Positions 1 through 5,653 of a stretch of 9,272 nt of DNA are shown piece by piece. Source of the DNA: Synergistaceae bacterium (GTDB lineage: Bacteria > Synergistota > Synergistia > Synergistales > Synergistaceae); contig JAISQC010000215.1 of assembly GCA_031274465.1 (NCBI GenBank), forward strand, positions 1 to 9,272, written 5' to 3'. Each line of letters starts with the position of its first letter. Position 1 is the stretch's first letter. The notes beneath the pieces are model-generated. The model did not search any database. It was not told where the DNA came from and saw nothing but the letters and a program-made list of their open reading frames with translations. Both the position numbers and the translations under genes were made by a program.

Positions 1-500
1 GGCACCGCTGCCGGCACGCCGAACGCTGCTGCCGGGACTGCCTCAACTGGAACTTGGGATATGAAGCCTTCGGTGTACACCGGCTCCAACACGGGATGGG
101 CGAGCGCGAATTTCAGGCTTTTCAACACATTTGCCGCTATCGGGACCACCTTGTCGCCCGGCCGGATTACGGCGGGGTTTGTGGGCGGCACGAACCCGCA
201 CATGCTGAAATTGCCTGCGGCCTGTCGAACTTTCAGCACCCCTAGCGGTATCTTTTCCACGCTCAGCAACACCCCGCTTGCGTCATAAACGGGATTTCCC
301 TCCGAATAAACGAGAAACAGCCCGCCGACGCGCGACCCCATCGACGTTCCGACGTCGATGGTGGCGGAATTGCCGTGAGACGAGACGACATACCCCTTGG
401 CGTCGTCGGTCACCAGCCTTACCCACTCCGTAGCCGCCTCGGACATCGCGGCAAACGCGAACATCAGGCTCAACGTGCAAATTACGACGAATTTCTTCAC
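1..500 (-). CDS. Exported protein with FlgT-C-like repeat pattern, 3' end missing
   Basis: The gene starts with GTG at 500 and runs off the left edge, giving about 166 visible residues. A Shine-Dalgarno AAGGGGG (509-515) lies 8 nt upstream of the GTG. The start opens a clear signal peptide: MKKF, then a hydrophobic core of about 13 residues and a likely cut after SEA around residue 22. The mature part (about residues 35-115) has the pattern of glycine turns, VGTSMGSRVGGLFLVY and a later IRPGDKVVP, that resembles C-terminal domains of FlgT/CsgG-like envelope proteins; that resemblance is from memory of the pattern, not a search. An in-frame ATG at 566 would add 22 polar residues before the signal peptide and has poorer ribosome-binding context, so I prefer the GTG. 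It is divergent from the RHH gene across the AT-rich spacer. Exact function unknown. Confidence 0.75.
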   Translation of the reverse strand, partial: MKKFVVICTLSLMFAFAAMSEAATEWVRLVTDDAKGYVVSSHGNSATIDVGTSMGSRVGGLFLVYSEGNPVYDASGVLLSVEKIPLGVLKVRQAAGNFSMCGFVPPTNPAVIRPGDKVVPIAANVLKSLKFALAHPVLEPVYTEGFISQVPVEAVPAAAFGVPAAV

Positions 501-729
501 TGCGCATTCCCCCTTCAAATTTTGATCGCTTATCCTTGCGTATCGGCATGGGCGCTTGGCCTGCATGTCGTTGATCCGATCGTTGCGCTTTGGCGACGCG
601 GTATCACTCCCCTTTTTATGCAATTAGATGCGTTACAAGCATTCCGATAACACTAATTTTCATCATGCGATCATTATTAATAATTTAAATATGCTTCATC
701 TATAATTTTGTTTTACATCATAATAGATG

Positions 730-754
730 AATTATCATCATGATAATTTATCAT
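730..754. repeat. Alternating TTATCAT / ATGATAA half-site array
   Basis: AATTATCATcATGATAATT at 730-748 is a perfect 9+1+9 inverted repeat. It overlaps a second perfect 7+1+7 palindrome, ATGATAAtTTATCAT at 740-754. The result is three half-sites of alternating orientation (732-738, 740-746, 748-754) at a constant 8-bp step. A further TTATCAT lies at 848-854, inside the spacer of the promoter at 841-870. Tandem short half-sites of this kind are typical operators of RHH-family dimers, so autoregulation by the gene at 992 is inferred. Confidence 0.6.
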
Positions 755-840
755 ATAATCAAGATGTTATTATGTCAATATCGATTAGTCGAAAAATTTT
801 TTTTCATTACTATGTATAGATGTATATAAAATTTTTTTAT

Positions 841-870
841 TTGACGATTATCATACATTTGTGATATAAT
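841..870 (+). promoter_or_regulatory. Sigma-70-type promoter upstream of the RHH gene
   Basis: TTGACG (841-846) and TATAAT (865-870) are separated by 18 bp. The -10 is extended by TG at 862-863. The TTATCAT half-site at 848-854 sits in the spacer, where a bound repressor would exclude RNA polymerase. Confidence 0.6.
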
Positions 871-932
871 CATAATAGTCGTATCTCAATACATATTTAT
901 ACTTGGACACATATACATTTTTTTTATTTTTC

Positions 933-941
933 TGATATAAT
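933..941 (+). promoter_or_regulatory. Second extended -10 element close to the RHH gene
   Basis: TGATATAAT at 933-941 is an extended -10 element and part of the 11-bp word TGATATAATCA, repeated exactly at 862-872 and 933-943. No good -35 is seen at the right distance. If used, the transcript would start near 948, leaving a leader of about 44 nt before the ATG at 992. Confidence 0.4.
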
Positions 942-991
942 CAATGCGGACTTGCATCAATATTTATTTTCAGCCGATGGGAGATTTTCAC

Positions 992-1183
992 ATGCCGAGG
1001 GTTGCGCGGGGAAAAGACACAAATGACGGCAAGCTTGTCGGAATAACCGTCAGAATTCCGGAGAACATCAATCGGAAGTTCTCCGCCCTATTGGCATTGA
1101 ATGGAGAGACTGCGAGCGGGATTTTTCGCGAATGTATCGATGATTATATAGATAGATATAAAGATATGATTAACGTAAAGTAA
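992..1183 (+). CDS. Orphan ribbon-helix-helix DNA-binding protein (CopG/Arc type)
   Basis: This is a 63-residue basic protein. Residues 15-23 (LVGITVRIP) form the expected beta strand, followed by two helices at about 24-37 and 41-56, separated by the turn NGET. This is the arrangement of CopG/Arc/MetJ-type ribbon-helix-helix proteins, which bind DNA as dimers with the strand in the major groove. I choose ATG at 992 rather than the in-frame ATG at 944. GGGAG at 979-983 is a well spaced ribosome-binding site for 992, whereas 944 abuts a -10 element and would add residues unrelated to the fold. No toxin gene follows: the next gene is convergent. It may repress its own promoter through the half-sites upstream. 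It could be an antitoxin that lost its toxin, or a plasmid- or phage-derived regulator. The targets are unknown. Confidence 0.75.
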   Translation: MPRVARGKDTNDGKLVGITVRIPENINRKFSALLALNGETASGIFRECIDDYIDRYKDMINVK

Positions 1184-1214
1184 TTATGCTTTATTGATGA
1201 TATGATGACTTTAT

Positions 1215-1252
1215 GGCGAAAACTCGCCAAGCGGGCGTCCGCGTGACGCCGC
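1215..1252. terminator. Possible hairpins between convergent genes
   Basis: Between the RHH gene and the minus-strand operon are two inverted repeats. GGCGA (1215-1219) pairs with TCGCC (1224-1228) around a 4-nt loop, and GGCGT (1234-1238) pairs with ACGCC (1246-1250). Neither is followed by a proper U tract on either strand, so intrinsic termination is only a guess. Confidence 0.3.
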
Positions 1253-1258
1253 GAAAAG

Positions 1259-1753
1259 CTACATCTGCTTCGTAACGGCAAGTATGCTTTGAAATTTGTA
1301 CGAGGAGAATTTGTCCATGTCGGAATAGGGGATGTAGACCGTGAAGCTCCACGTGTCGCCTGGCGCCATAGCCGTAGCGTTTTTGTCCGTGACGGCGGTG
1401 TACGGGTTCCCCTCTTTGTCGCAAAGGTCGAATGCCACACGCACAGCGTCATACGCGTGATCTCCGCCGTTTTTCACCGTGCCTGCTATGAAAAGCCCGC
1501 CTTCGTCGGAATCCATCCAGTGATCTTCCAAAATGAGGCCGATGTCGCGAGGCTCGGCTGCATCGTCGCCGTAGCCGCCCTCTGCGAAAACGGCGCCCCC
1601 AAAATCTGCCGACGACGCAGGTGCGGAGACACCTGCGACCCGATCGGCAAGCGGCGCGATATTTTCATCGCGGGCGGGAGAATAGCCGAAACCGGCTAAA
1701 AAACCGCAAAAAAAGCCGACCCCGAAAAAGATGCCCAGAATGGCCGCTTTCAT
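1259..1753 (-). CDS. Membrane-anchored FxLYD-domain protein
   Basis: The product is 164 residues with an N-terminal hydrophobic segment (residues 3-24, glycine- and phenylalanine-rich). This serves as a membrane anchor or uncleaved signal. A low-complexity acidic/alanine linker follows (about 30-72), then a C-terminal domain at about 73-160. That domain carries the FxLYD hallmarks: GTVKNGG (91-97), FDLCD at 108-112 where the family has F-x-L-Y-D, and a PGDTWSF segment near 131-137. FxLYD domains are beta-sandwich extracytoplasmic modules of unknown ligand. Here Cys replaces the signature Tyr. The start lies 11 nt after the upstream stop, without a strong Shine-Dalgarno, so translation is probably coupled to that gene. 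Function beyond envelope location cannot be assigned. Confidence 0.7.
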   Translation of the reverse strand: MKAAILGIFFGVGFFCGFLAGFGYSPARDENIAPLADRVAGVSAPASSADFGGAVFAEGGYGDDAAEPRDIGLILEDHWMDSDEGGLFIAGTVKNGGDHAYDAVRVAFDLCDKEGNPYTAVTDKNATAMAPGDTWSFTVYIPYSDMDKFSSYKFQSILAVTKQM

Positions 1754-1764
1754 GCGATTTTCAG

Positions 1765-2208
1765 CTATTCTTCCCCAGTCTCGCCATCCTCGTCGGTCTT
1801 GCCCATCCTGCCGGCTCTCCCCAGCACCCTCATGCTCGAAGCCTTTTGCAATTTTTTATATTCCTCCAGCTCCAGCGAGTATCCCACCTTGCCGCTTGCC
1901 GGAACGAAACCGGAGAGGGTGAAGCCGGTCACGTATCCCCCGCTGTTGCCGTAAAAGCTGAAATTCGAGGTGAAAGAAACTCCATGCGGCTTGGGGTTGA
2001 CGATCAGTATGTTCATCACGCCTTCCTCGTTTATCGTGAGCCTCTCATACGTCAGGTCCGTCCCTGAAATCGCCCCGTTCGGCCTGTAAGGTGGCATGGA
2101 CGGCTTTTTGGCTTTTGCCGAGGCCTCGCCATGCGGCGCCGCGCACAAAACCAGAGCCAAAACCATCGCGCATAAAAATTTTTTGCGGTTCATGCTATCT
2201 GACGCCAT
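1765..2208 (-). CDS. Small exported protein of unknown function
   Basis: The protein has 147 residues. ATG at 2208 is chosen because GAGGTGA lies 6-7 nt upstream; the in-frame ATG at 2193 has no ribosome-binding site. The N-terminus has a basic region (NRKK, 7-10), a hydrophobic core (11-24) and an ASA cleavage motif near residue 31, so export is likely. The mature part has a segment around 65-115 rich in beta-forming residues, with NPKPHGVSF and FYGNSGGY, and a basic then acidic C-terminus (TDEDGETGEE). I do not recognise the family. The organisation resembles small secreted beta-domain proteins such as its FxLYD neighbour, with which it forms a two-gene operon. It is divergent from rpmH. 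Confidence 0.65.
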   Translation of the reverse strand: MASDSMNRKKFLCAMVLALVLCAAPHGEASAKAKKPSMPPYRPNGAISGTDLTYERLTINEEGVMNILIVNPKPHGVSFTSNFSFYGNSGGYVTGFTLSGFVPASGKVGYSLELEEYKKLQKASSMRVLGRAGRMGKTDEDGETGEE

Positions 2209-2234
2209 CGCGAATCACCTCATAAAAATAGTCT

Positions 2235-2264
2235 GTTATATATTTCGGCGAAATTATTTTGCAA
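2235..2264 (-). promoter_or_regulatory. Promoter of the exported-protein operon
   Basis: On the minus strand TTGCAA (2259-2264) is followed by TATATA (2237-2242, 16-bp spacer) or TATAAC (2235-2240, 18-bp spacer). It lies about 30 bp upstream of the ATG at 2208 and is back to back with the rpmH promoter. Confidence 0.45.
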
Positions 2265-2283
2265 TTTAACTCCTCTGCGGTAG

Positions 2284-2312
2284 TTGTCCGTGACGCCCTT
2301 CTGTGATATATT
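2284..2312 (+). promoter_or_regulatory. Promoter of the rpmH operon
   Basis: TTGTCC (2284-2289) and TATATT (2307-2312) are 17 bp apart, and TG at 2304-2305 extends the -10. The position, about 47 bp before the rpmH start, suits the head of this operon. Confidence 0.55.
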
Positions 2313-2358
2313 ACTTTGGCTGTTTTATGAGCTATATGGTGCCGGGAGGTGTTAGAGC

Positions 2359-2493
2359 GTGAAGAGGACATTTCAGCCGCATAATACGCGGAGGAAACGC
2401 CGAATGGGTTTTTTGGTGCGTTCCGCGTCGCCGAGCGGACGGCGGATTCTCCGCAATCGCAGGCGTAAGGGAAGGCGCCGCCTTGCAGTGTAG
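2359..2493 (+). CDS. rpmH: 50S ribosomal protein L34
   Basis: This 44-residue gene starts with GTG and encodes an extremely Arg-rich protein that opens MKRTFQPHN. It contains the family landmarks GFLVR (17-21), SGRRIL (26-31) and a final RRKGRRRLAV. L34 is a structural protein of the large ribosomal subunit that packs into 23S rRNA, and 44-46 residues is its normal length. A strong Shine-Dalgarno GGGAGGTG (2344-2351) sits 7 nt upstream, which settles the GTG start. It is the first gene of the rpmH-rnpA-yidD-yidC-jag operon and follows its own promoter. Identification is essentially certain. Confidence 0.97.
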   Translation: MKRTFQPHNTRRKRRMGFLVRSASPSGRRILRNRRRKGRRRLAV

Positions 2494-2515
2494 CCGCGTT
2501 CCGTTTTTCCCATAA

Positions 2516-2923
2516 ATGACGGACCGCGCGGCTTCATTTCCATACGCTCCGTCCATGCGCCTGAAAAATTCGTGGGAATTCGACGCTGTTTTCCGTGCCG
2601 GCCGCCAATTAAGGGGCGAGTTGGTGCGGATTTGTTATTTATACAAGGACGGCGATACGAAAATCGGCGTCGCGGTGGGGAAAAAAACCGCCAACGCCGT
2701 CGGGCGCGCGCGCGGGCGGAGGATGCTTCGCGAAGCATGGCGGAGGCTCATGCCTTGGGTAAAAGACGGGCTGTGGGTGGTGGCGTCGCTCAGGAAACGC
2801 GCGCTCGACGCCAACGCCGTCTCGATATATTACGAAACGGCCGCCATCATGGAACGCTATATGTTGCTCAACGGAGATTGGAACGGGGCCGACTGGCGGG
2901 CGGACGCCGCGCGCCACGTCTGA
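2516..2923 (+). CDS. rnpA: Ribonuclease P protein component
   Basis: The 135-residue basic protein binds the RNase P RNA and helps it recognise and cleave the 5' leader of pre-tRNAs. The family N-terminus is visible as SFP....MRLKNSWEFDAVF (7-26), followed by KIGVAVGKK (49-57) and the helix RARGRRMLREAWRR (64-77). The normally near-invariant RNR motif reads R64-A65-R66, so Asn is replaced by Ala; the following basic residues and RE are kept. ATG at 2516 is chosen because the SFP...RL element matches the N-terminus of many RnpA proteins, and an in-frame stop lies directly before it. ATG at 2555 would give a protein starting MRLKNSWEF. Neither has a clear Shine-Dalgarno, so coupling to rpmH 22 nt upstream is likely. 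The C-terminal tail after 115 is unconserved. Confidence 0.93.
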   Translation: MTDRAASFPYAPSMRLKNSWEFDAVFRAGRQLRGELVRICYLYKDGDTKIGVAVGKKTANAVGRARGRRMLREAWRRLMPWVKDGLWVVASLRKRALDANAVSIYYETAAIMERYMLLNGDWNGADWRADAARHV

Positions 2924-2937
2924 GTTCGGATTTAAGG

Positions 2938-3195
2938 ATGCCGGATATCCCGAAGGCGGCGGCGATGTCGGCCATCAAAGCTTACAGGAGGTTCTTGTCG
3001 CCTCTTCTGGGTTCGAGATGCAGGTTTTACCCGACATGCTCGCAGTACGCCCTCGAGGCTTTCGACCGACACGGCTTTATGATGGGTTTCCTTCTGACGG
3101 CCTGCCGGCTTGCGCGCTGCGGCCCGTGGCACCCCGGCGGGATCGACCGTGTGCCGGATGAAGTGTCTTTACGCAAAATGTTTCTGGGAAGGTGA
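2938..3195 (+). CDS. yidD: Membrane protein insertion efficiency factor YidD
   Basis: The product has 85 residues and the diagnostic YidD core AYRRFLSPLLG, then CRFYPTCSQYALEA, then HPGGIDRVP. YidD is a small cytoplasmic-face membrane protein with an amphipathic N-terminal helix. It assists YidC-dependent insertion, and its gene usually sits between rnpA and yidC, exactly as here. ATG at 2938 gives the usual length of N-terminal helix. ATG at 2965 has a better placed ribosome-binding site (GAAGG, 2952-2956) and would give 76 residues, so the start is uncertain. The gene begins 14 nt after rnpA, and its stop overlaps the GTG of yidC. Confidence 0.93.
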   Translation: MPDIPKAAAMSAIKAYRRFLSPLLGSRCRFYPTCSQYALEAFDRHGFMMGFLLTACRLARCGPWHPGGIDRVPDEVSLRKMFLGR

Positions 3196-4172
3196 ATGAT
3201 TTGAGCAGCCCTTGGGCTTGGATAAAGGCTTTGACCGGCGGCCTCATGCTGGGGATATTGAATTTCTTTCAGCAACTGACCGGATCTTACGGGATCGCGA
3301 TCATACTACTCACCCTGATAGTGCGCGTATTGCTCTACCCATTGTCGCAGAAGCAGATGGTGAGCATGGCTCGGATGCAGAAACTCCAGCCGCGCATGAA
3401 GATGCTTCAGGAAAAATACTCGGACAACAAGGAAAAGCTCAACGAGGAGATGATGCGCCTCTACAAGGAAAACAACGTCAACCCCATGGCGGGGTGCCTT
3501 CCGCTCTTGGTGCAGCTCCCGATAATGATCGTGCTGTTCCAGGTTCTGATGAACTACGAGGTGGCCTCCAACGCCACGTTCCTCGGCATACCGCTCGAGC
3601 ACTCCGTTCTGTCCGGCCTTTCGACCGCATTGAAGGTGACTGTGGCGGAAGGAGCGCGCGCCGGGTTCGGGGACGTCCTGCGCGGCGTCATGTCGTACCC
3701 CGCTGGGCTCGCCAACGTCTCTTTATATCTGCCGGGGCTGATGCTTACAGGCGCGATATGCTTCATGACGTGGTTCCAGCAAAAGATGTCAGGGTCTGCC
3801 GACAACCCCCAGATGGCGACGATGAACGTCATCATGCCGGTCTTCATGGCTTTCATGTGCCTCCCCCTGCCGGGGGGAGTCATCGTTTATTGGGGGACAT
3901 CGTCGATGATAGGCATCATTCAGCAATTGGTCGTTTCCAAACGGACCAAAAAGGAACTTGAAAAAAAACCCGTTTTGTACAAAAACAAGCCGATCGACGG
4001 GAAGGGCGAAATTTTGACGGTCCCGGAAGACGATGAGGACGACGGCGACGAGTACGAAGATGAGGATGACGAGGGCGAGGAGGACGAATACGAGTACGAA
4101 GACGACGATGAGTACGAGGACGAAGAGGAAGATGAGGAAAATGAGGACGACGGCAAGGGGCAAAACAGATGA
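3192..4172 (+). CDS. yidC: Membrane protein insertase YidC/Oxa1, short form with hyperacidic tail
   Basis: The 326-residue insertase places proteins into the inner membrane, alone or with SecYEG. TM1 (about 32-50) contains the hydrophilic-groove Arg R45 in LIVRVLLYPL. A charged coiled-coil hairpin follows (about 58-95), then TM2 (MAGCLPLLVQLPIMIVLFQ, about 99-118), TM3 (about 178-196) and the FMCLPLPGGVIVYW pair (about 213-247). The large periplasmic domain of proteobacterial YidC is absent, so this is the Gram-positive/Oxa1-like layout. Residues 279-320 are 35 Asp/Glu out of 42, whereas YidC tails are usually basic and contact ribosomes. The start is GTG at 3192, overlapping the yidD stop. 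TTG at 3201, preceded by AAGGTGA with 5-nt spacing, is a serious alternative and removes three residues. The stop overlaps the jag ATG (ATGA). Confidence 0.94.
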   Translation: MNDLSSPWAWIKALTGGLMLGILNFFQQLTGSYGIAIILLTLIVRVLLYPLSQKQMVSMARMQKLQPRMKMLQEKYSDNKEKLNEEMMRLYKENNVNPMAGCLPLLVQLPIMIVLFQVLMNYEVASNATFLGIPLEHSVLSGLSTALKVTVAEGARAGFGDVLRGVMSYPAGLANVSLYLPGLMLTGAICFMTWFQQKMSGSADNPQMATMNVIMPVFMAFMCLPLPGGVIVYWGTSSMIGIIQQLVVSKRTKKELEKKPVLYKNKPIDGKGEILTVPEDDEDDGDEYEDEDDEGEEDEYEYEDDDEYEDEEEDEENEDDGKGQNR

Positions 4173-4864
4173 ACGGCGCGGAAAATAAGGAAACTGCGGC
4201 CGCTTTGCAGGTCGAGTCGATGATTCTGGAGTCCAAGTCTTTGGAATCTGCGTACGAAACGGCCTCCAGCCTTTGGAACGTGCAGAGCGGCGATATCGAT
4301 GCGACAGTGATAGACGACGGCAAGCGCCTGTTCGGGCTGATCGGCAAAAAGATGAAAATACGCGTGTCGACCAAATCCCCTCTCATGTACCTTCAGGCGA
4401 GGGATTTTGCGAATCAGCTCATAAAGCTCTCCGAATTGGACTTAGCCGCGACATTGGACCTCGAGAACACGATCAATCTGGACGGAAACGACTCGGCGAT
4501 AGTGATAGGCCGCCACGGCGAGACGCTGAAGGCGTTCGAGTTTCTGACAAACCTCATTTATCGCACCGACCAGAGCACTCCGAAGATTCGTTTTGATTGC
4601 GCGGGCTACAGGTCCCGCAGGGAAGAGAGCCTCATCCGCCTCGCGGAAAGCGTGGCAAGGGAAGTGTCGCACAGGCGGGCGCCTGTAGCGCTTGAGCCGA
4701 TGTCAAGCTGGGAGCGGCGCATAATCCACCTCGCGCTTCAGGACAACAAGGAGATAACCACGTCTTCCGAGGGCGAGGAGCCCCTGCGCAAGATAGTCGT
4801 ATACCCGAGCGGGCATCCGGAGCGCAGGAGGAATTTTCGCAGGCACCGCGCCCGCCCCGCCTGA
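4169..4864 (+). CDS. jag: RNA-binding protein Jag/KhpB (Jag-N, KH, R3H)
   Basis: The protein has 231 residues in the canonical three-part order. The Jag-N domain at 21-67 has ESKSLESAYETAS and a RLFGLIGKK loop. The KH domain at about 95-145 has the RNA-binding G-x-x-G loop as IGRHG (113-117) before TLKAFEFLTNL. The R3H domain at about 150-213 has the R-x3-H signature at R183...H187 (WERRIIH). The arginine-rich C-terminus (217-229) may add nucleic acid affinity. KhpB proteins bind many transcripts, often with KhpA, and affect division and envelope growth in Gram-positives. The usual seat is directly after yidC, as here. The ATG overlaps the yidC stop as ATGA, implying coupled translation. The stop shares one base with the next ATG (TGATG). 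Confidence 0.94.
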   Translation: MNGAENKETAAALQVESMILESKSLESAYETASSLWNVQSGDIDATVIDDGKRLFGLIGKKMKIRVSTKSPLMYLQARDFANQLIKLSELDLAATLDLENTINLDGNDSAIVIGRHGETLKAFEFLTNLIYRTDQSTPKIRFDCAGYRSRREESLIRLAESVAREVSHRRAPVALEPMSSWERRIIHLALQDNKEITTSSEGEEPLRKIVVYPSGHPERRRNFRRHRARPA

Positions 4865-5640
4865 TGTGGCCGGTCTTAGCGTCGTTTGACATCTTCGGGC
4901 GCTTCAGCGTCAGGATAGAGTCTTATTACGTCCTTTGGGGCATCGCGATATGCGCGATGGTTTTGTGGACGAGGCGCAGGGCGGCACGCATTTACGGCAT
5001 CGCCGAGGATGACGCCGCAGACGTGCTGAGATGGGTCATGTGCGGGGCGCTCATAGGCGCCATGCTAGGAGGGTACCTCGACCACTGGGCCCGCTTCGCG
5101 AGCGACCCGGCGCGCATCCTGCGCTTCTGGGAGAGCGGCCTTTCCTCTGGGCCCGGGTTTATCGGCGGGGGGCTGTTCGGCGTTTACAGGATGAAACGCG
5201 ACGGCATTTCCGTTGACAGGTTCGCCGAATCGTCATCGATACCCTGTTGCGTCATGCTTTTCATCGGCAGGTGGGGATGTTTTCTGAACGGCTGCTGCGA
5301 AGGGCTTCCCACAAATTCCGCGCTTGGCGTTCGCTTCCCGAGGTCCCCTGGGACCCCGGCATTGCCGTCGCAGCTTTTTGAGTCGGCAGGGGCGCTCGCA
5401 ATAGGCGCATTGCTTGCGGCCATCGAAAAAAAACGCGCGTGCCGCCCCGAATCGTTAGGGCACGCAGTCCTGATGCCGTTATTTCTCGTATCATACGGCT
5501 CGTTGCGAATCGCGCTCGATTTCCTGCGCGCTGGAGACAGGATATTTCTGCTGGGCACCGGCCAATATTCCGGCATTATCGCGTGCGCCGTCGGTTTTCT
5601 TTGGCTCGCGCGCTCGCGGCGCCGGATGGGCATGGGGTAA
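4864..5640 (+). CDS. lgt: Divergent Lgt-like prolipoprotein diacylglyceryl transferase
   Basis: This is a 258-residue polytopic membrane protein in the Lgt family, whose members move diacylglycerol from phosphatidylglycerol to the lipobox Cys. Visible landmarks are SYYVLWGIAI (20-29), GLSSGPGFIGG (92-102), GRWGCFLNGCCEG (135-147), LPSQLFE (167-173) and SYGSLRIALDFLR (210-222). Compared with E. coli Lgt, the essential His of the S-F-H-G-G segment is absent (S-S-G-P-G here). The GRIGNFINGELWG motif has Cys in place of the first Asn and of Glu. The motif Arg, the second Asn and the late YG..R remain. This may be a cysteine-motif subfamily with weak or altered activity rather than the housekeeping Lgt. 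It is translated with jag and sits in an unusual operon position. Confidence 0.75.
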   Translation: MWPVLASFDIFGRFSVRIESYYVLWGIAICAMVLWTRRRAARIYGIAEDDAADVLRWVMCGALIGAMLGGYLDHWARFASDPARILRFWESGLSSGPGFIGGGLFGVYRMKRDGISVDRFAESSSIPCCVMLFIGRWGCFLNGCCEGLPTNSALGVRFPRSPGTPALPSQLFESAGALAIGALLAAIEKKRACRPESLGHAVLMPLFLVSYGSLRIALDFLRAGDRIFLLGTGQYSGIIACAVGFLWLARSRRRMGMG

Positions 5641-5653
5641 CCCCGCCGGGCAA

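Larger units (their letters stand above)
501..991. other. AT-rich regulatory intergenic region
   Basis: This stretch separates the divergent exported-protein gene and the RHH gene. Positions 501-605 have ordinary composition, while roughly 640-945 is extremely AT-rich, with many T and A runs, unlike everything else in the window except parts of 6030-6175 and 8500-8700. It contains repeated ATCAT/ATGAT words, a 12-bp palindrome ATTATTAATAAT at 673-684, a 19-bp inverted repeat at 730-748 and at least two promoter-like elements for the plus strand. I see no convincing protein gene in it. Such composition could reflect acquired DNA, or a curved regulatory region for the neighbouring RHH gene. DnaA boxes of the form TTATNCACA were looked for and not seen. 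Confidence 0.7.

Noticed and set aside
283..549. Minus-strand open frame overlapping the exported-protein gene
   Set aside because: Arg-rich shadow in another frame of the signal-peptide gene that starts with GTG at 500.
640..945. AT-rich region as a replication origin
   Set aside because: No DnaA boxes of the TTATNCACA type were found and dnaA is not adjacent; a regulatory or acquired spacer explains it better.
944..991. Upstream ATG start for the RHH protein
   Set aside because: It abuts a -10 element, has no ribosome-binding site and adds residues outside the RHH fold; ATG at 992 has GGGAG at good distance.
944..1452. Toxin-antitoxin pair
   Set aside because: No toxin-like gene adjoins the RHH gene in the same orientation; the following gene is a convergent FxLYD protein.
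2572..2937. Long plus-strand frame extending yidD far upstream through rnpA
   Set aside because: The upstream part is an out-of-frame translation of rnpA; only the part from 2938 shows YidD conservation.
3789..4163. Antisense frames rich in Ser or Val/Leu opposite the YidC tail
   Set aside because: They are reverse readings of the repetitive GAN codons of the acidic tail, with no other coding evidence.
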